12,372 nucleotides of DNA from an uncultured Mycoplasmatota bacterium (GCA_947643295.1 CANRVM010000025.1:1-12372), one strand, 5' to 3'. Shown: positions 1-5,563, counted from the first letter of the stretch. Made by a program: numbers and translations. Notes: generated by a model not told the origin, from the letters alone.

Positions 1-521
1 AAAAATGGGGACAAAGAATTATTTGTTATTGCTACTCTCAACAAAAGAGTAAACCGAAACTTATTAAAGACCCAAATTGTAATAATATAAGACTTGATAG
101 TTTTGAAATTGAGGATAATTTCTTAGAGCAGTTATTTGTTATGTCGTTAAACGAAGAACTATTTAGAGATACATTTGGTTTATCGAAAACAAATCTTGTT
201 GATGAACTTAATGTAAGACTGGATAAGACACAGAAAAAAATTGAAAACTTGATTCAGTTACTTTCAGATAATATAGCAAATACTGAAATAAAAAAAGAGC
301 TTTTTAAATTGACAAGTGAAAAGTCGAATATAATTAAAGAGTTAGAAGAAATAAAAGAAAAAGAAAGAGCAACCAAAACTTATGATAAAATTAAAAATCT
401 AAAAAGTGTTTGGCCTGATATGGAGTTTAAAGAAAAACGAAATATTATTGAAGGGTTACTAGATAAAATAGTTGTAGATGGGAAGACTTTAAAAATATAT
501 TGGAATGTTAGTGAAAACTAG
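1..521 (+). CDS. Large serine recombinase, C-terminal part only (5' end outside window)
   Basis: The reading frame is open from the window edge (first full codon at 3) to the TAG at 519-521, so the ATG at 141 is internal and not the real start. The visible 172 residues begin with a Cys-rich stretch (CYC, then DPNC about 20 residues on), which fits the end of a recombinase zinc-ribbon domain. Next comes a long Glu/Lys-rich coiled coil at roughly residues 60-125, and then a conserved-looking ending with W, 'KRNIIEGLLDKIVVDG' and 'IYWN'. That order is typical of the C-terminal half of transposon/phage large serine integrases. The catalytic resolvase domain would lie left of the window. It ends about 35-45 bases before the broken permease gene, consistent with a recombinase sitting at the end of its own element. 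The family is well supported; the exact type of element is unknown. Confidence 0.8.
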   Translation, partial: KWGQRIICYCYSQQKSKPKLIKDPNCNNIRLDSFEIEDNFLEQLFVMSLNEELFRDTFGLSKTNLVDELNVRLDKTQKKIENLIQLLSDNIANTEIKKELFKLTSEKSNIIKELEEIKEKERATKTYDKIKNLKSVWPDMEFKEKRNIIEGLLDKIVVDGKTLKIYWNVSEN

Positions 522-570
522 CATAAAAAACATATATTTTTCTCTACATATGTCTTAGCTCCCAATTAAA
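522..570. other. Predicted junction between the left mobile element and host DNA
   Basis: Between the recombinase stop at 521 and the point where the permease reading frame leaves its expected family sequence (about 555-565) lies a short AT-rich stretch containing a CATAT...ATATG inverted repeat (529-550). The permease frame reads NISMSLIG and then stops after one more Ser, exactly where family members continue with about 40-50 more residues. The crossover should lie at about 555-565. The core dinucleotide cannot be fixed from one end; a GA is present at 557-558 on the minus strand (in GGGAGC). Inferred from gene truncation, not from a recognised att sequence. Confidence 0.5.
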
Positions 571-1181
571 CTCATACTAATGTTTACTTTTAAGGTATTC
601 ATAATATTTTGATAATTACTTGGTAAAATTACTTTGAAGAATATTTGAAATTTATTTGCTTTCAAAGATTTTAATAAAGTGATATAACTTTCCTCTGTTA
701 AGGTAAAACCATTATATATATTAATAATAGAAATGAAAATAGTAATTAGTAAGGCCATAAATATAATAGAATGGATACTAGCGCCTACCCAAATAATAAT
801 TAATGGTCCAAGTGCAACTTTTGGTAGGGAATTTAATATTGTTAAATAAGGTTCTATAATTTTTGCTAATATCTTATTCCACCATAGGATAGCTCCTATA
901 ATAAGACCGATTAAGGTTGCGATAAGAAAACTAATCATGGTTTCATAAGTAGTAATCCAGATATGATTAAATAAAGTATGATCTTTCATTAATCCAATCG
1001 TGGTTTCAAGAACTTTACTAGGGGAAGAGGATAAGAAAGTATTTATTAATTTAAATTTAACAATCAATTCCCAAATAATAAGAAAACTTAAGACAATGAG
1101 TATTTGAGAAGATAACACGATGATTCTTTCTTTTTTTTGTTTTTTTAAATATTCTTTATGTTCTTTACTATATGTGGACAT
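555..1181 (-). pseudogene. ABC transporter permease (SsuC/TauC/ThiX-like), 3'-truncated
   Basis: This is an inner-membrane subunit of an ABC importer of the nitrate/sulfonate/taurine/thiamine-precursor class. The 208 residues include an N-terminal basic stretch, a first membrane helix (about 19-41), a periplasmic segment ending in the family-typical 'SSPSKVLETTIGLM', and several more hydrophobic helices. The EAA-type cytoplasmic loop is visible ('LKSLKANKFQIFFKVILPSNYQNIM', about 168-193). The protein stops at 'SMSLIGS', where relatives continue into 'GEF'-type sequence and a last helix, so the C-terminus is missing. Start: ATG 1179-1181 with GGAGGG 6 bases upstream. It overlaps the end of the ATPase gene by 14 bases, showing an intact operon before insertion. 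The substrate cannot be told. I infer that insertion of the left element broke the gene. Confidence 0.85.
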
Positions 1182-1455
1182 CTAAATCCCTCCAGATCTG
1201 ATCATAGTATTTTGAAAATTCAGGACATTTTCTATTATTAATAGGAGTTGATTTTTTTGAAAACTTTATTTCATATATCTTTTTAATAGTAGAAGGTCTT
1301 TTTGTTAAAACAACAATTCTATCAGATAAACTAATTGCTTCTGCTAAATCATGAGTAACTAAAATTGCTGTTTTTCCTTCTTTTTTAATAATTTTAAAAA
1401 TATCATCGCTTAAAGCAAGTCTTGTCTGGTAATCAAGAGCAGAAAATGCCTCATC
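1168..1455 (-). pseudogene. ABC transporter ATP-binding protein, C-terminal fragment
   Basis: This minus-strand frame has no start codon and so is easily missed. It begins at 1455 with Walker-B/D-loop residues DEAFSALD, runs through the H-loop 'ILVTHDLAEAISLSDRIVVL', and ends 'YYDQIWRDLDVHI' at a TAG (1168-1170). This is the last 95 residues of a nitrate/sulfonate-type importer ATPase (usual length about 250). Walker A, the Q-loop and the signature motif are absent. Directly upstream in frame is a TAA belonging to the recombinase element. The gene is therefore cut exactly at the Walker-B aspartate by the right-hand element, and its N-terminal part is predicted to lie beyond that element's far end, outside the window. 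It overlaps the permease start, so both came from one operon. Confidence 0.85.
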
Positions 1456-1472
1456 GTGTTAGTACCTAATGT
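1450..1472. other. Predicted left attachment junction of the phage/element
   Basis: Host ATPase sequence is recognisable up to GATGAG (1450-1455, minus strand) and is lost immediately beyond it. The serine recombinase stop codon lies at 1473-1475. The crossover is therefore at or next to 1455, and 1456-1472 should be the element side of the att site. A GA dinucleotide, the core used by some Tn5397/Tn4451-type recombinases, is present in the overlap, but one junction cannot prove it. Confidence 0.6.
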
Positions 1473-2864
1473 CTATTTAAAGTAAATATGGTATTCGTCA
1501 TCCATATCTTTTTCTATATAATCTATATATTTTGCCCAAAACATACGTTTAGAATTATTATTTAATTTATTATAAACCTCTAACATATTAGAATCAATTA
1601 AATCTTTATATTTGTTTAGATTTCTACTTTTTCTTTCTTTTGGTAGACTTGCTTCTTTTAATTGGTTATTTAATTTTTCAAATTCTTCATCATATTTTTC
1701 TCTTAAAATTTTATCATTCATATATAAGTCAGTTAATTTATAAAGTTTCTTCTTAATTTTATCAATATCGTATTTTTTCTCTAAATTTTCATTACTATCT
1801 TCTATTTTTTGAATGCTATATATATGTTTAGTTATTTCTTGTTTTAAATTCGATAATAGATATTCTTCTAATACATTTTCTCCGACTTTTTTTCTATATG
1901 TGCATAGATTATCATTATATGCATGATTACATCTATATCCTGCATATTTAAAAGCACCATTTTTACACTTTGTAGTTATTCCAGAAAGTTTACTACCACA
2001 AAGAGGGCAACGTATCAAACTACTAAATATATAGTCATATCTTTTATTATGTCTTACGTTTTGTTTGATTAAGGATTGTATATAGTCAAATTCCTCTTTT
2101 GTTATATAAGCCTCACAATAATTATCGTTACCTCGATAATAACCGTAATATTTAGTATTCGTCAAATAATGGCGCATACTATCATAACATATAGTTTTAT
2201 TATATTTTTCATTAATATATAAAACAGTCCCTCGGATACTTCCACATTTTCTAACATAATCTAACATATCAATTGCCATTTGTTCTGTATCTGGATTTTT
2301 AACTACTTTTTTATTTTTCTCTTCTCCAGCAACCATATAACCAAGAGGAACTGCATGAGAACCAGTTATAGCCTTTCCTTGAACTATCATATTTTTAAAA
2401 TTAAATCGAATTCTATCACCAGTTTGATCAGACTCATTTTGTGCTATAGATAATTTTATATTTAAATATAATCTTCCATTTGAAGTATAAGTGTCATATT
2501 CTTCATCACTACATTCCCAACTTATTTTGTGAGCATCTAACACTTCTTGGATTCTATAGTAGTCAGCTATGTTTCTAAACCACCTGTCAAGTCTCCAAAA
2601 AACGACTCTATCAAACTTTTCTTCTTTGGCATCTTCTATTAATTTTAATAGTTCTTTTCTATTTTTTAATTTTGCTCTAGCTGACTTTCCCTCATCAACA
2701 TAAATGCCCACTATTTTATAACCTTTTTCTTTACAATACTCTTTTAATCTAGCTATTTGAGAATCAATAGAGTATCCATGTTTTGCTTGTTCTTCTGTTG
2801 AAACACGTATATATAAAACTACACATATAATTTTATTTATTGTATCTTTTATTCTTTCTTTCAT
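1473..2864 (-). CDS. Large serine recombinase (site-specific integrase)
   Basis: This enzyme integrates and excises the element through a 5' phosphoserine intermediate. With the ATG at 2862-2864 (GGAAGG 8 bases upstream; the GTG at 2871-2873 overlaps that ribosome binding site and is less likely) it is 463 residues. The resolvase domain starts with 'LYIRVSTEEQ', with catalytic Ser at about residue 22, followed by 'DEGKSA' and an arginine-rich 'FWRLDRWFRN'. Next come the recombinase domain ('PLGYMV', 'Y-L-TN-KYYG') and a zinc ribbon (CPLCGSKLSG ... YRCNH ... LC, about 286-325). A Lys/Glu-rich coiled coil and a short C-terminal 'MFWAKYIDYIE' segment follow. It is the first gene inside the element, next to the predicted att junction, as usual for this family, and appears intact. 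A divergent promoter for a small RNA starts just upstream. Confidence 0.93.
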   Translation of the reverse strand: MKERIKDTINKIICVVLYIRVSTEEQAKHGYSIDSQIARLKEYCKEKGYKIVGIYVDEGKSARAKLKNRKELLKLIEDAKEEKFDRVVFWRLDRWFRNIADYYRIQEVLDAHKISWECSDEEYDTYTSNGRLYLNIKLSIAQNESDQTGDRIRFNFKNMIVQGKAITGSHAVPLGYMVAGEEKNKKVVKNPDTEQMAIDMLDYVRKCGSIRGTVLYINEKYNKTICYDSMRHYLTNTKYYGYYRGNDNYCEAYITKEEFDYIQSLIKQNVRHNKRYDYIFSSLIRCPLCGSKLSGITTKCKNGAFKYAGYRCNHAYNDNLCTYRKKVGENVLEEYLLSNLKQEITKHIYSIQKIEDSNENLEKKYDIDKIKKKLYKLTDLYMNDKILREKYDEEFEKLNNQLKEASLPKERKSRNLNKYKDLIDSNMLEVYNKLNNNSKRMFWAKYIDYIEKDMDDEYHIYFK

Positions 2865-2889
2865 TATAAGCACCTTCCTTTAAATTTTA

Positions 2890-2918
2890 TTGATAAAATC
2901 TACGTTCTATGCTATAAT
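2890..2918 (+). promoter_or_regulatory. Sigma-70-type promoter, plus strand, divergent from the recombinase
   Basis: TTGATA at 2890-2895, a 17-base spacer, and TATAAT at 2913-2918. Transcription should start near 2925 and run away from the recombinase gene into a stretch with no coding frame but with a terminator about 85 bases further on. Confidence 0.65.
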
Positions 2919-2924
2919 GAAAGC

Positions 2925-3009
2925 ACAGAAGAGATTAAATACTAATCGTGGTTGATTTATTTTTTCATTCTGTATTTTGACTTCGTATTCGCAGTACGAG
3001 GTCTTTTTT
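2925..3009 (+). ncRNA. Candidate small RNA of about 85 nt
   Basis: A good promoter (2890-2918) and a strong intrinsic terminator (2979-3009) bracket about 85 bases with no start codon or ribosome binding site, so a short non-coding transcript is the simplest reading. Its 5' part carries TACTAATCGTGGTT (2940-2953). This is the exact reverse complement of 6373-6386, in the stretch ahead of the micro-ORF at 6430. Function is unknown. Possible roles are antisense control of the early genes, or a regulator encoded next to the recombinase. It could also be an untranslated by-product of a divergent promoter. Confidence 0.5.
2979..3009 (+). terminator. Intrinsic terminator of the small RNA
   Basis: GACTTCGTA (2979-2987) pairs with TACGAGGTC (2995-3003) over 9 pairs, one of them G-U. 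The loop is 7 bases, and six T follow (3004-3009). The T-run is only on the plus-strand side, so it terminates rightward transcription. Confidence 0.75.
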
Positions 3010-3055
3010 GTTAATTTGATGTATATTTTTTAATTATTAATTCATAATATTTAAT

Positions 3056-3091
3056 GATCCTAAGTATCCCGAGTGGACTTAGGACATTTTT
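3056..3091 (+). ncRNA. Structured hairpin element, 3' copy, overlapping the end of the Abi gene
   Basis: On the plus strand TCCTAAGT (3058-3065) pairs perfectly with ACTTAGGA (3077-3084) around the loop ATCCCGAGTGG, followed by ACATTTTTG. The same design (8-bp stem, loop starting ATCCCG and ending GG, then a T-run) occurs in the opposite orientation at 4043-4078 on the other side of the Abi gene. Stem positions 3 and 6 differ between the copies, but both bases of each pair change together. The Abi stop codon (3079-3081) lies inside the right arm. It may be a plus-strand terminator or part of an RNA partner of the Abi protein. I see no clear promoter for it on the plus strand. Confidence 0.55.
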
Positions 3092-4035
3092 GATATTTGA
3101 TGCCAATTTGTTGGGAATTTCATTGATACTAATACATCATTTAAAGTTATAGTTTTTAATTTAGATTGAAGACTCATAAGTCTACTAAATAATTTACCAT
3201 GAAACTTATTATAATCTTCAGGTTTTAATAATAACTTTAGTGCTATTACTACAGCAAATAAGTCATTTTTCCCTAAACTATATCTATTGTTGACTACTGG
3301 TATGTTTAGGTTATTGTGATAGCAAGTATCATTTATACCTGTATACGATTCAAAATGATAATTGTATAATCTTTCATCATGTGCACAAAGATTTCTAGTT
3401 TTACATAATATATTCAACATACTTGTTAAATCTATTTCAGAAATATTGTAGTACATCGATATTTTTATTCTTTCTCTTTGCTTCATTAATTTATAGTAAT
3501 TGCAAATATTTCCAAACGATAGAATATTCACTAATACCCATAAAGGAATAAAACCATATTTAGTCATATAGTGTTTAACATAGTCATTATTAATATTAGT
3601 GGCTATTTTTTTATTGATATCACCAATTAAAATTTGGATAAATTTAATTTGTTTTTTCTTATTTTCCTCAGTGGCATTAGTTTGTGTTAATGTTTCAAAA
3701 TTATCTAGTTTTAAATAATTGTCATTACCATACGTTTCTGAAAAAACATGTGCTACTAAAGAGCGCATAGAGTTTTCTACCTTTAGTATTGATTCTAAAA
3801 AAATATTTCTTATATTTCTATCAAATACATATAAAGCATAAATTTCTTCAAAACAAGTACCATTTTTAAAGGTAGAGATTGAAGCATTATCCAAAAATAA
3901 ATCTTTATATCCATTTATTATATTATAATAATTATTATTCAAGAGAATATCTTTTGCTAGTTCTTCGTCACCAAATTTTAGATTTCTTGATTTTAATAAT
4001 TTAATTTGTTCATCTATAGTTTTAAATTCTTTCAT
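3079..4035 (-). CDS. Abi_2/AbiF-family HEPN protein (abortive infection, probable RNase toxin)
   Basis: The 318-residue protein matches the Abi_2 (AbiD/AbiF) family. It has an N-terminal 'TIDEQIKLLKSR' segment, 'NNYYNIINGYKDLF' (34-47), 'FDRNIRNIFLESILKVENSMRSLVAHVFSETYG' split over 71-103, and 'RNLCAHDERLYNYHF' (214-228). R91-x4-H96 and R214-x4-H219 both fit the HEPN RNase signature RxxxxH. Family members abort phage infection and are related to the HEPN nucleases thought to have given rise to Cas13. The ATG at 4033-4035 is preferred over the upstream TTG at 4042-4044, but neither has a visible Shine-Dalgarno. The leader is instead a hairpin plus T-run downstream of a strong promoter. The gene stands alone between two inverted hairpin copies. 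Its role as a superinfection-exclusion or toxin module of the prophage is inferred from the family. Confidence 0.85.
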   Translation of the reverse strand: MKEFKTIDEQIKLLKSRNLKFGDEELAKDILLNNNYYNIINGYKDLFLDNASISTFKNGTCFEEIYALYVFDRNIRNIFLESILKVENSMRSLVAHVFSETYGNDNYLKLDNFETLTQTNATEENKKKQIKFIQILIGDINKKIATNINNDYVKHYMTKYGFIPLWVLVNILSFGNICNYYKLMKQRERIKISMYYNISEIDLTSMLNILCKTRNLCAHDERLYNYHFESYTGINDTCYHNNLNIPVVNNRYSLGKNDLFAVVIALKLLLKPEDYNKFHGKLFSRLMSLQSKLKTITLNDVLVSMKFPTNWHQISKMS

Positions 4036-4042
4036 AATAAAC

Positions 4043-4078
4043 AAAAAGTCTTAGGTCCAACACGGGATACCTAAGATC
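4043..4078 (-). ncRNA. Structured hairpin leader RNA upstream of the Abi gene
   Basis: Read on the minus strand, TCTTAGGT (4076-4069) pairs perfectly with ACCTAAGA (4056-4049) around the loop ATCCCGTGTTGG, and CTTTTTG follows. The transcript predicted from the promoter at 4091-4120 would start about 7 bases before this and reach the Abi start about 8 bases after the T-run. A short RNA ending at the T-run, with partial read-through into the toxin gene, would match the layout of type III (RNA) toxin-antitoxin systems. A conserved 'abiF' RNA motif beside Abi_2 genes is, as far as I recall, described in Rfam; I could not check whether this is a member. Confidence 0.6.
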
Positions 4079-4090
4079 ACTTACACCTAA

Positions 4091-4120
4091 ATTATATGAC
4101 AATTAGGTTATAAATGTCAA
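4091..4120 (-). promoter_or_regulatory. Strong promoter of the hairpin RNA and Abi gene
   Basis: On the minus strand, consensus TTGACA (4120-4115), an 18-base spacer and consensus TATAAT (4096-4091). Start expected near 4084, giving a leader of about 50 bases before the Abi ATG. Confidence 0.75.
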
Positions 4121-4176
4121 TCCCATTTTTACAACTTTTTGTTGTTTTCACTTCCTTTCTACGTCTAATCTATTTT

Positions 4177-4200
4177 AAAATACCTGTACTAGCGTATTTT
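4177..4200. repeat. 24-bp covarying inverted-repeat element, copy A
   Basis: AAAATAC (4177-4183) and GTATTTT (4194-4200) are inverted arms around CTGTACTAGC. The stretch TACCTGTACTAGC is identical in copy B at 5159-5182, while the arms differ yet stay complementary. Each copy lies upstream of a minus-strand promoter. It may be an operator or a structured RNA; I do not recognise it. Confidence 0.5.
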
Positions 4201-4260
4201 AATCAAAAATAATTCTTGGTATACCACATTGGCTCTTAGTTTAATTTTTGTTATTTCCTT

Positions 4261-4290
4261 TTGGTAAATTTTTCCAATTTGTGATATACT
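4261..4290 (+). promoter_or_regulatory. Plus-strand promoter with extended -10
   Basis: TTGGTA (4261-4266), an 18-base spacer and TATACT (4285-4290), with an extended -10 TG at 4282-4283. It points at a hairpin with T-run only about 10 bases beyond the -10. Confidence 0.5.
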
Positions 4291-4296
4291 CTAATT

Positions 4297-4332
4297 ATGA
4301 GATGTGGCTTTGTCAGGGCATGTCTCTTTTTT
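4297..4332 (+). ncRNA. Candidate very short terminator-like RNA
   Basis: Right after the promoter at 4261-4290, GAGATGTGGC (4299-4308) can pair with GCATGTCTC (4318-4326), allowing G-U pairs and one mismatch, and six T follow (4327-4332). The predicted RNA would be only about 36 nt. It lies just past the stop of the convergent TM2 gene. It could be a real small RNA, or only a terminator preceded by a chance promoter match. The T-run is on the plus-strand side, so it is not an obvious terminator for the TM2 gene. Confidence 0.4.
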
Positions 4333-4340
4333 AATTATTA

Positions 4341-4811
4341 TTAATACATAGTAGGTTTGCGCAATATGTTAATAAAATCTACTAATACTCCAATTCCGAA
4401 AAGACCAACTGTAAACAAATACAAGGTTCCCATTTCGGTATCTCCTTCGTAAAATTTATGCGCCCCAAAACAACCTAAAAATAAACACAAAACTAATGCA
4501 ATCCACTTGTTTCTAGTACCAACTTTATTACTTTGAAGAAATAAAGCTTTTTGTTGTTCAATAGTATAGTTATGGTTGTTATTCTTAGTTGAGTTTGAAT
4601 AAGACGAACTTTTATTATATATATCTAAAGGACTAACTGTGGTTTTATTATATACCTTATTGTATACTGCTTTTTTTGGATTATTTACAATTCCCATTCC
4701 TTTTTTACCATAAGTAGGGTTAACAGAACTTTTTATAGCTCTTTTTGCTCTGCCTGTAGTTCTTGCACTTATACTTCTTTTTACACTTGGCGTTCTTATC
4801 CCAAACTTCAT
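4341..4811 (-). CDS. TM2-domain membrane protein of the lysogeny module
   Basis: The protein has 156 residues. The N-terminal half is basic and unstructured ('RTPSVKRSISARTTGRAKRAIK', and 'GKKGMG' and 'NPKKAVYNKVYNKTT' further on), followed by a Ser/Asn-rich linker (about 66-82). The TM2 domain has helix 1 at about 103-117, the conserved turn 'GCFGAHKFYEGD' at 113-124, and helix 2 at about 128-150. Proteins of this design are common beside repressors in Firmicute prophages and integrative elements; their function is not established. Start: ATG 4809-4811 with AAAGGAG about 10 bases upstream, within the end of the metallopeptidase gene (stop at 4813-4815), so the two are translationally linked. 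A role at the membrane in lysogens, such as superinfection exclusion, is a guess. Confidence 0.85.
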   Translation of the reverse strand: MKFGIRTPSVKRSISARTTGRAKRAIKSSVNPTYGKKGMGIVNNPKKAVYNKVYNKTTVSPLDIYNKSSSYSNSTKNNNHNYTIEQQKALFLQSNKVGTRNKWIALVLCLFLGCFGAHKFYEGDTEMGTLYLFTVGLFGIGVLVDFINILRKPTMY

Positions 4812-4812
4812 T

Positions 4813-5091
4813 TTAACTATTCTCCTTTATTTTATCTAATATCATTTTTATATATAAATCGGCATCATCTTCGTATTTATCGATTTTGAAAGCTAACAGA
4901 TCATTGTCTATTTGGTTAAGTTGATTCAATTCAATATGAGCTAACTCATGTAATATTGTCTTTTTCTTTTTATAGCGAGATAGTTTATTATTTATAAATA
5001 TTAAATTTATCCCTCTATGGTTAGTTACACAACCATTTATTTTATTTGGCAAATTTTCATACATAATAGTCGCATTGTAGTAGTTTAGCAA
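4813..5091 (-). CDS. ImmA/IrrE-family metallopeptidase
   Basis: A small (about 92-residue) zinc protease with the signature HELAH (H48-E49-x-x-H52) in 'KTILHELAHIEL', a downstream acidic 'KYEDDADLYIK' segment that probably supplies the third ligand, and an N-terminal 'LPNKINGCV...INLIFINNKLS' strand region. ImmA of ICEBs1 cleaves the repressor ImmR to switch on the element. Here the gene follows the XRE repressor on the same strand, so that repressor is the likely substrate (inference). The start is unsure: TTG at 5089-5091 gives the length quoted, but no Shine-Dalgarno is visible. The in-frame region upstream (LTKEITQQE) is also open, and the first ATG (5062-5064) would delete conserved residues. 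It has its own promoter (5115-5143). Confidence 0.85.
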   Translation of the reverse strand: MLNYYNATIMYENLPNKINGCVTNHRGINLIFINNKLSRYKKKKTILHELAHIELNQLNQIDNDLLAFKIDKYEDDADLYIKMILDKIKENS

Positions 5092-5114
5092 TTCTTGTTG
5101 CGTTATTTCTTTAG

Positions 5115-5143
5115 TTAATAAATTATATAAATTTATATGTCAA
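5115..5143 (-). promoter_or_regulatory. Promoter of the metallopeptidase-TM2 pair
   Basis: On the minus strand, TTGACA (5143-5138), a 17-base spacer and TATTAA (5120-5115). It lies about 20 bases downstream of the 24-bp element copy B, in the gap after the repressor gene. The metallopeptidase can therefore be transcribed separately from the repressor. Confidence 0.55.
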
Positions 5144-5158
5144 CACTCCCTTTTTATG

Positions 5159-5182
5159 TAAGTACCTGTACTAGCATACTTA
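5159..5182. repeat. 24-bp covarying inverted-repeat element, copy B
   Basis: TAAGTA (5159-5164) and TACTTA (5177-5182) are inverted arms around CCTGTACTAGCA. The core is shared with copy A at 4177-4200. The element sits 10 bases after the repressor stop and about 16 bases upstream of the -35 box of the metallopeptidase promoter. Confidence 0.5.
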
Positions 5183-5192
5183 GTTTATATAA

Positions 5193-5540
5193 TTATTCTC
5201 CATCTAACATTTTATCTACTTCACGTTTTCTTTTTTCTATGATGAATTTCATGTATTCTTTATCCTCGTCTGTTAATATATCTTTATTTTTACTAAAGAG
5301 GATACCTAATTCATCAAATTCTTGATTTTGTTCGATTGTTAAATCTTTGCCAGTTAAATCGGCTATGGATATATTAAAAAAATTGGCTATATCATAGGCA
5401 TTCTCAACAGTAACTCCCATGTCTTCATTTTCCCAACGAGATATTGTAGATTGATTTACATTTATTTTATCCGCTAATTCACTTCTAGATATTTTCTTTA
5501 AATTTCTTAAATAAATCAAATTTTTTGAGAAAAAACTCAT
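5193..5540 (-). CDS. XRE-family (cI/ImmR-like) lysogeny repressor
   Basis: The 115-residue DNA-binding protein has an N-terminal helix-turn-helix ('NLIYLRNLKKISRSELADKINVNQSTISRWENED', about 7-40, with recognition helix QSTISRWE), followed by 'YDIANFFNISIADLTG' and a Glu/Lys-rich C-terminal tail. It is shorter than LexA-like cI proteins and has no autocleavage domain, matching ImmR-type repressors inactivated by an ImmA protease, which is encoded next. Start: ATG 5538-5540 with GAGGAGG about 8 bases upstream. It is divergent from the Cro-like gene, and the shared 112-base gap holds two palindromic operators that it is expected to bind. Its own -35 box overlaps one of them, suggesting autoregulation. 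Confidence 0.92.
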   Translation of the reverse strand: MSFFSKNLIYLRNLKKISRSELADKINVNQSTISRWENEDMGVTVENAYDIANFFNISIADLTGKDLTIEQNQEFDELGILFSKNKDILTDEDKEYMKFIIEKRKREVDKMLDGE

Positions 5541-5563
5541 ATATAAATCCTCCTCACATTTAC

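Larger units (their letters stand above)
4036..4340. other. Intergenic stretch between Abi and TM2 genes
   Basis: No gene longer than about 20 codons is convincing here. From left to right it holds the hairpin leader and the Abi promoter (minus strand). Next come a small ACAAC/GTTGT inverted repeat (4131-4145), a copy of the 24-bp covarying element (4177-4200), and a plus-strand promoter with a short hairpin RNA (4261-4332). An AAAGGAAGTG on the minus strand (about 4148-4157) could serve a 19-codon GTG frame, but I do not call it. Confidence 0.6.

Noticed and set aside
141..521. An independent 126-residue gene starting at ATG 141
   Set aside because: The same frame is open to the window edge and encodes upstream zinc-ribbon-like residues, so this ATG is internal to a larger recombinase.
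4098..4157. A 19-codon minus-strand GTG frame after AAAGGAA, between the 24-bp element and the Abi promoter
   Set aside because: It runs through the -35 box of the Abi promoter, is very short and has no recognisable product; the ribosome binding site match alone is weak evidence.
5137..5325. A 62-residue plus-strand frame
   Set aside because: It overlaps the end of the repressor gene on the opposite strand, has low-complexity Ser/Leu composition and no ribosome binding site; a shadow frame.
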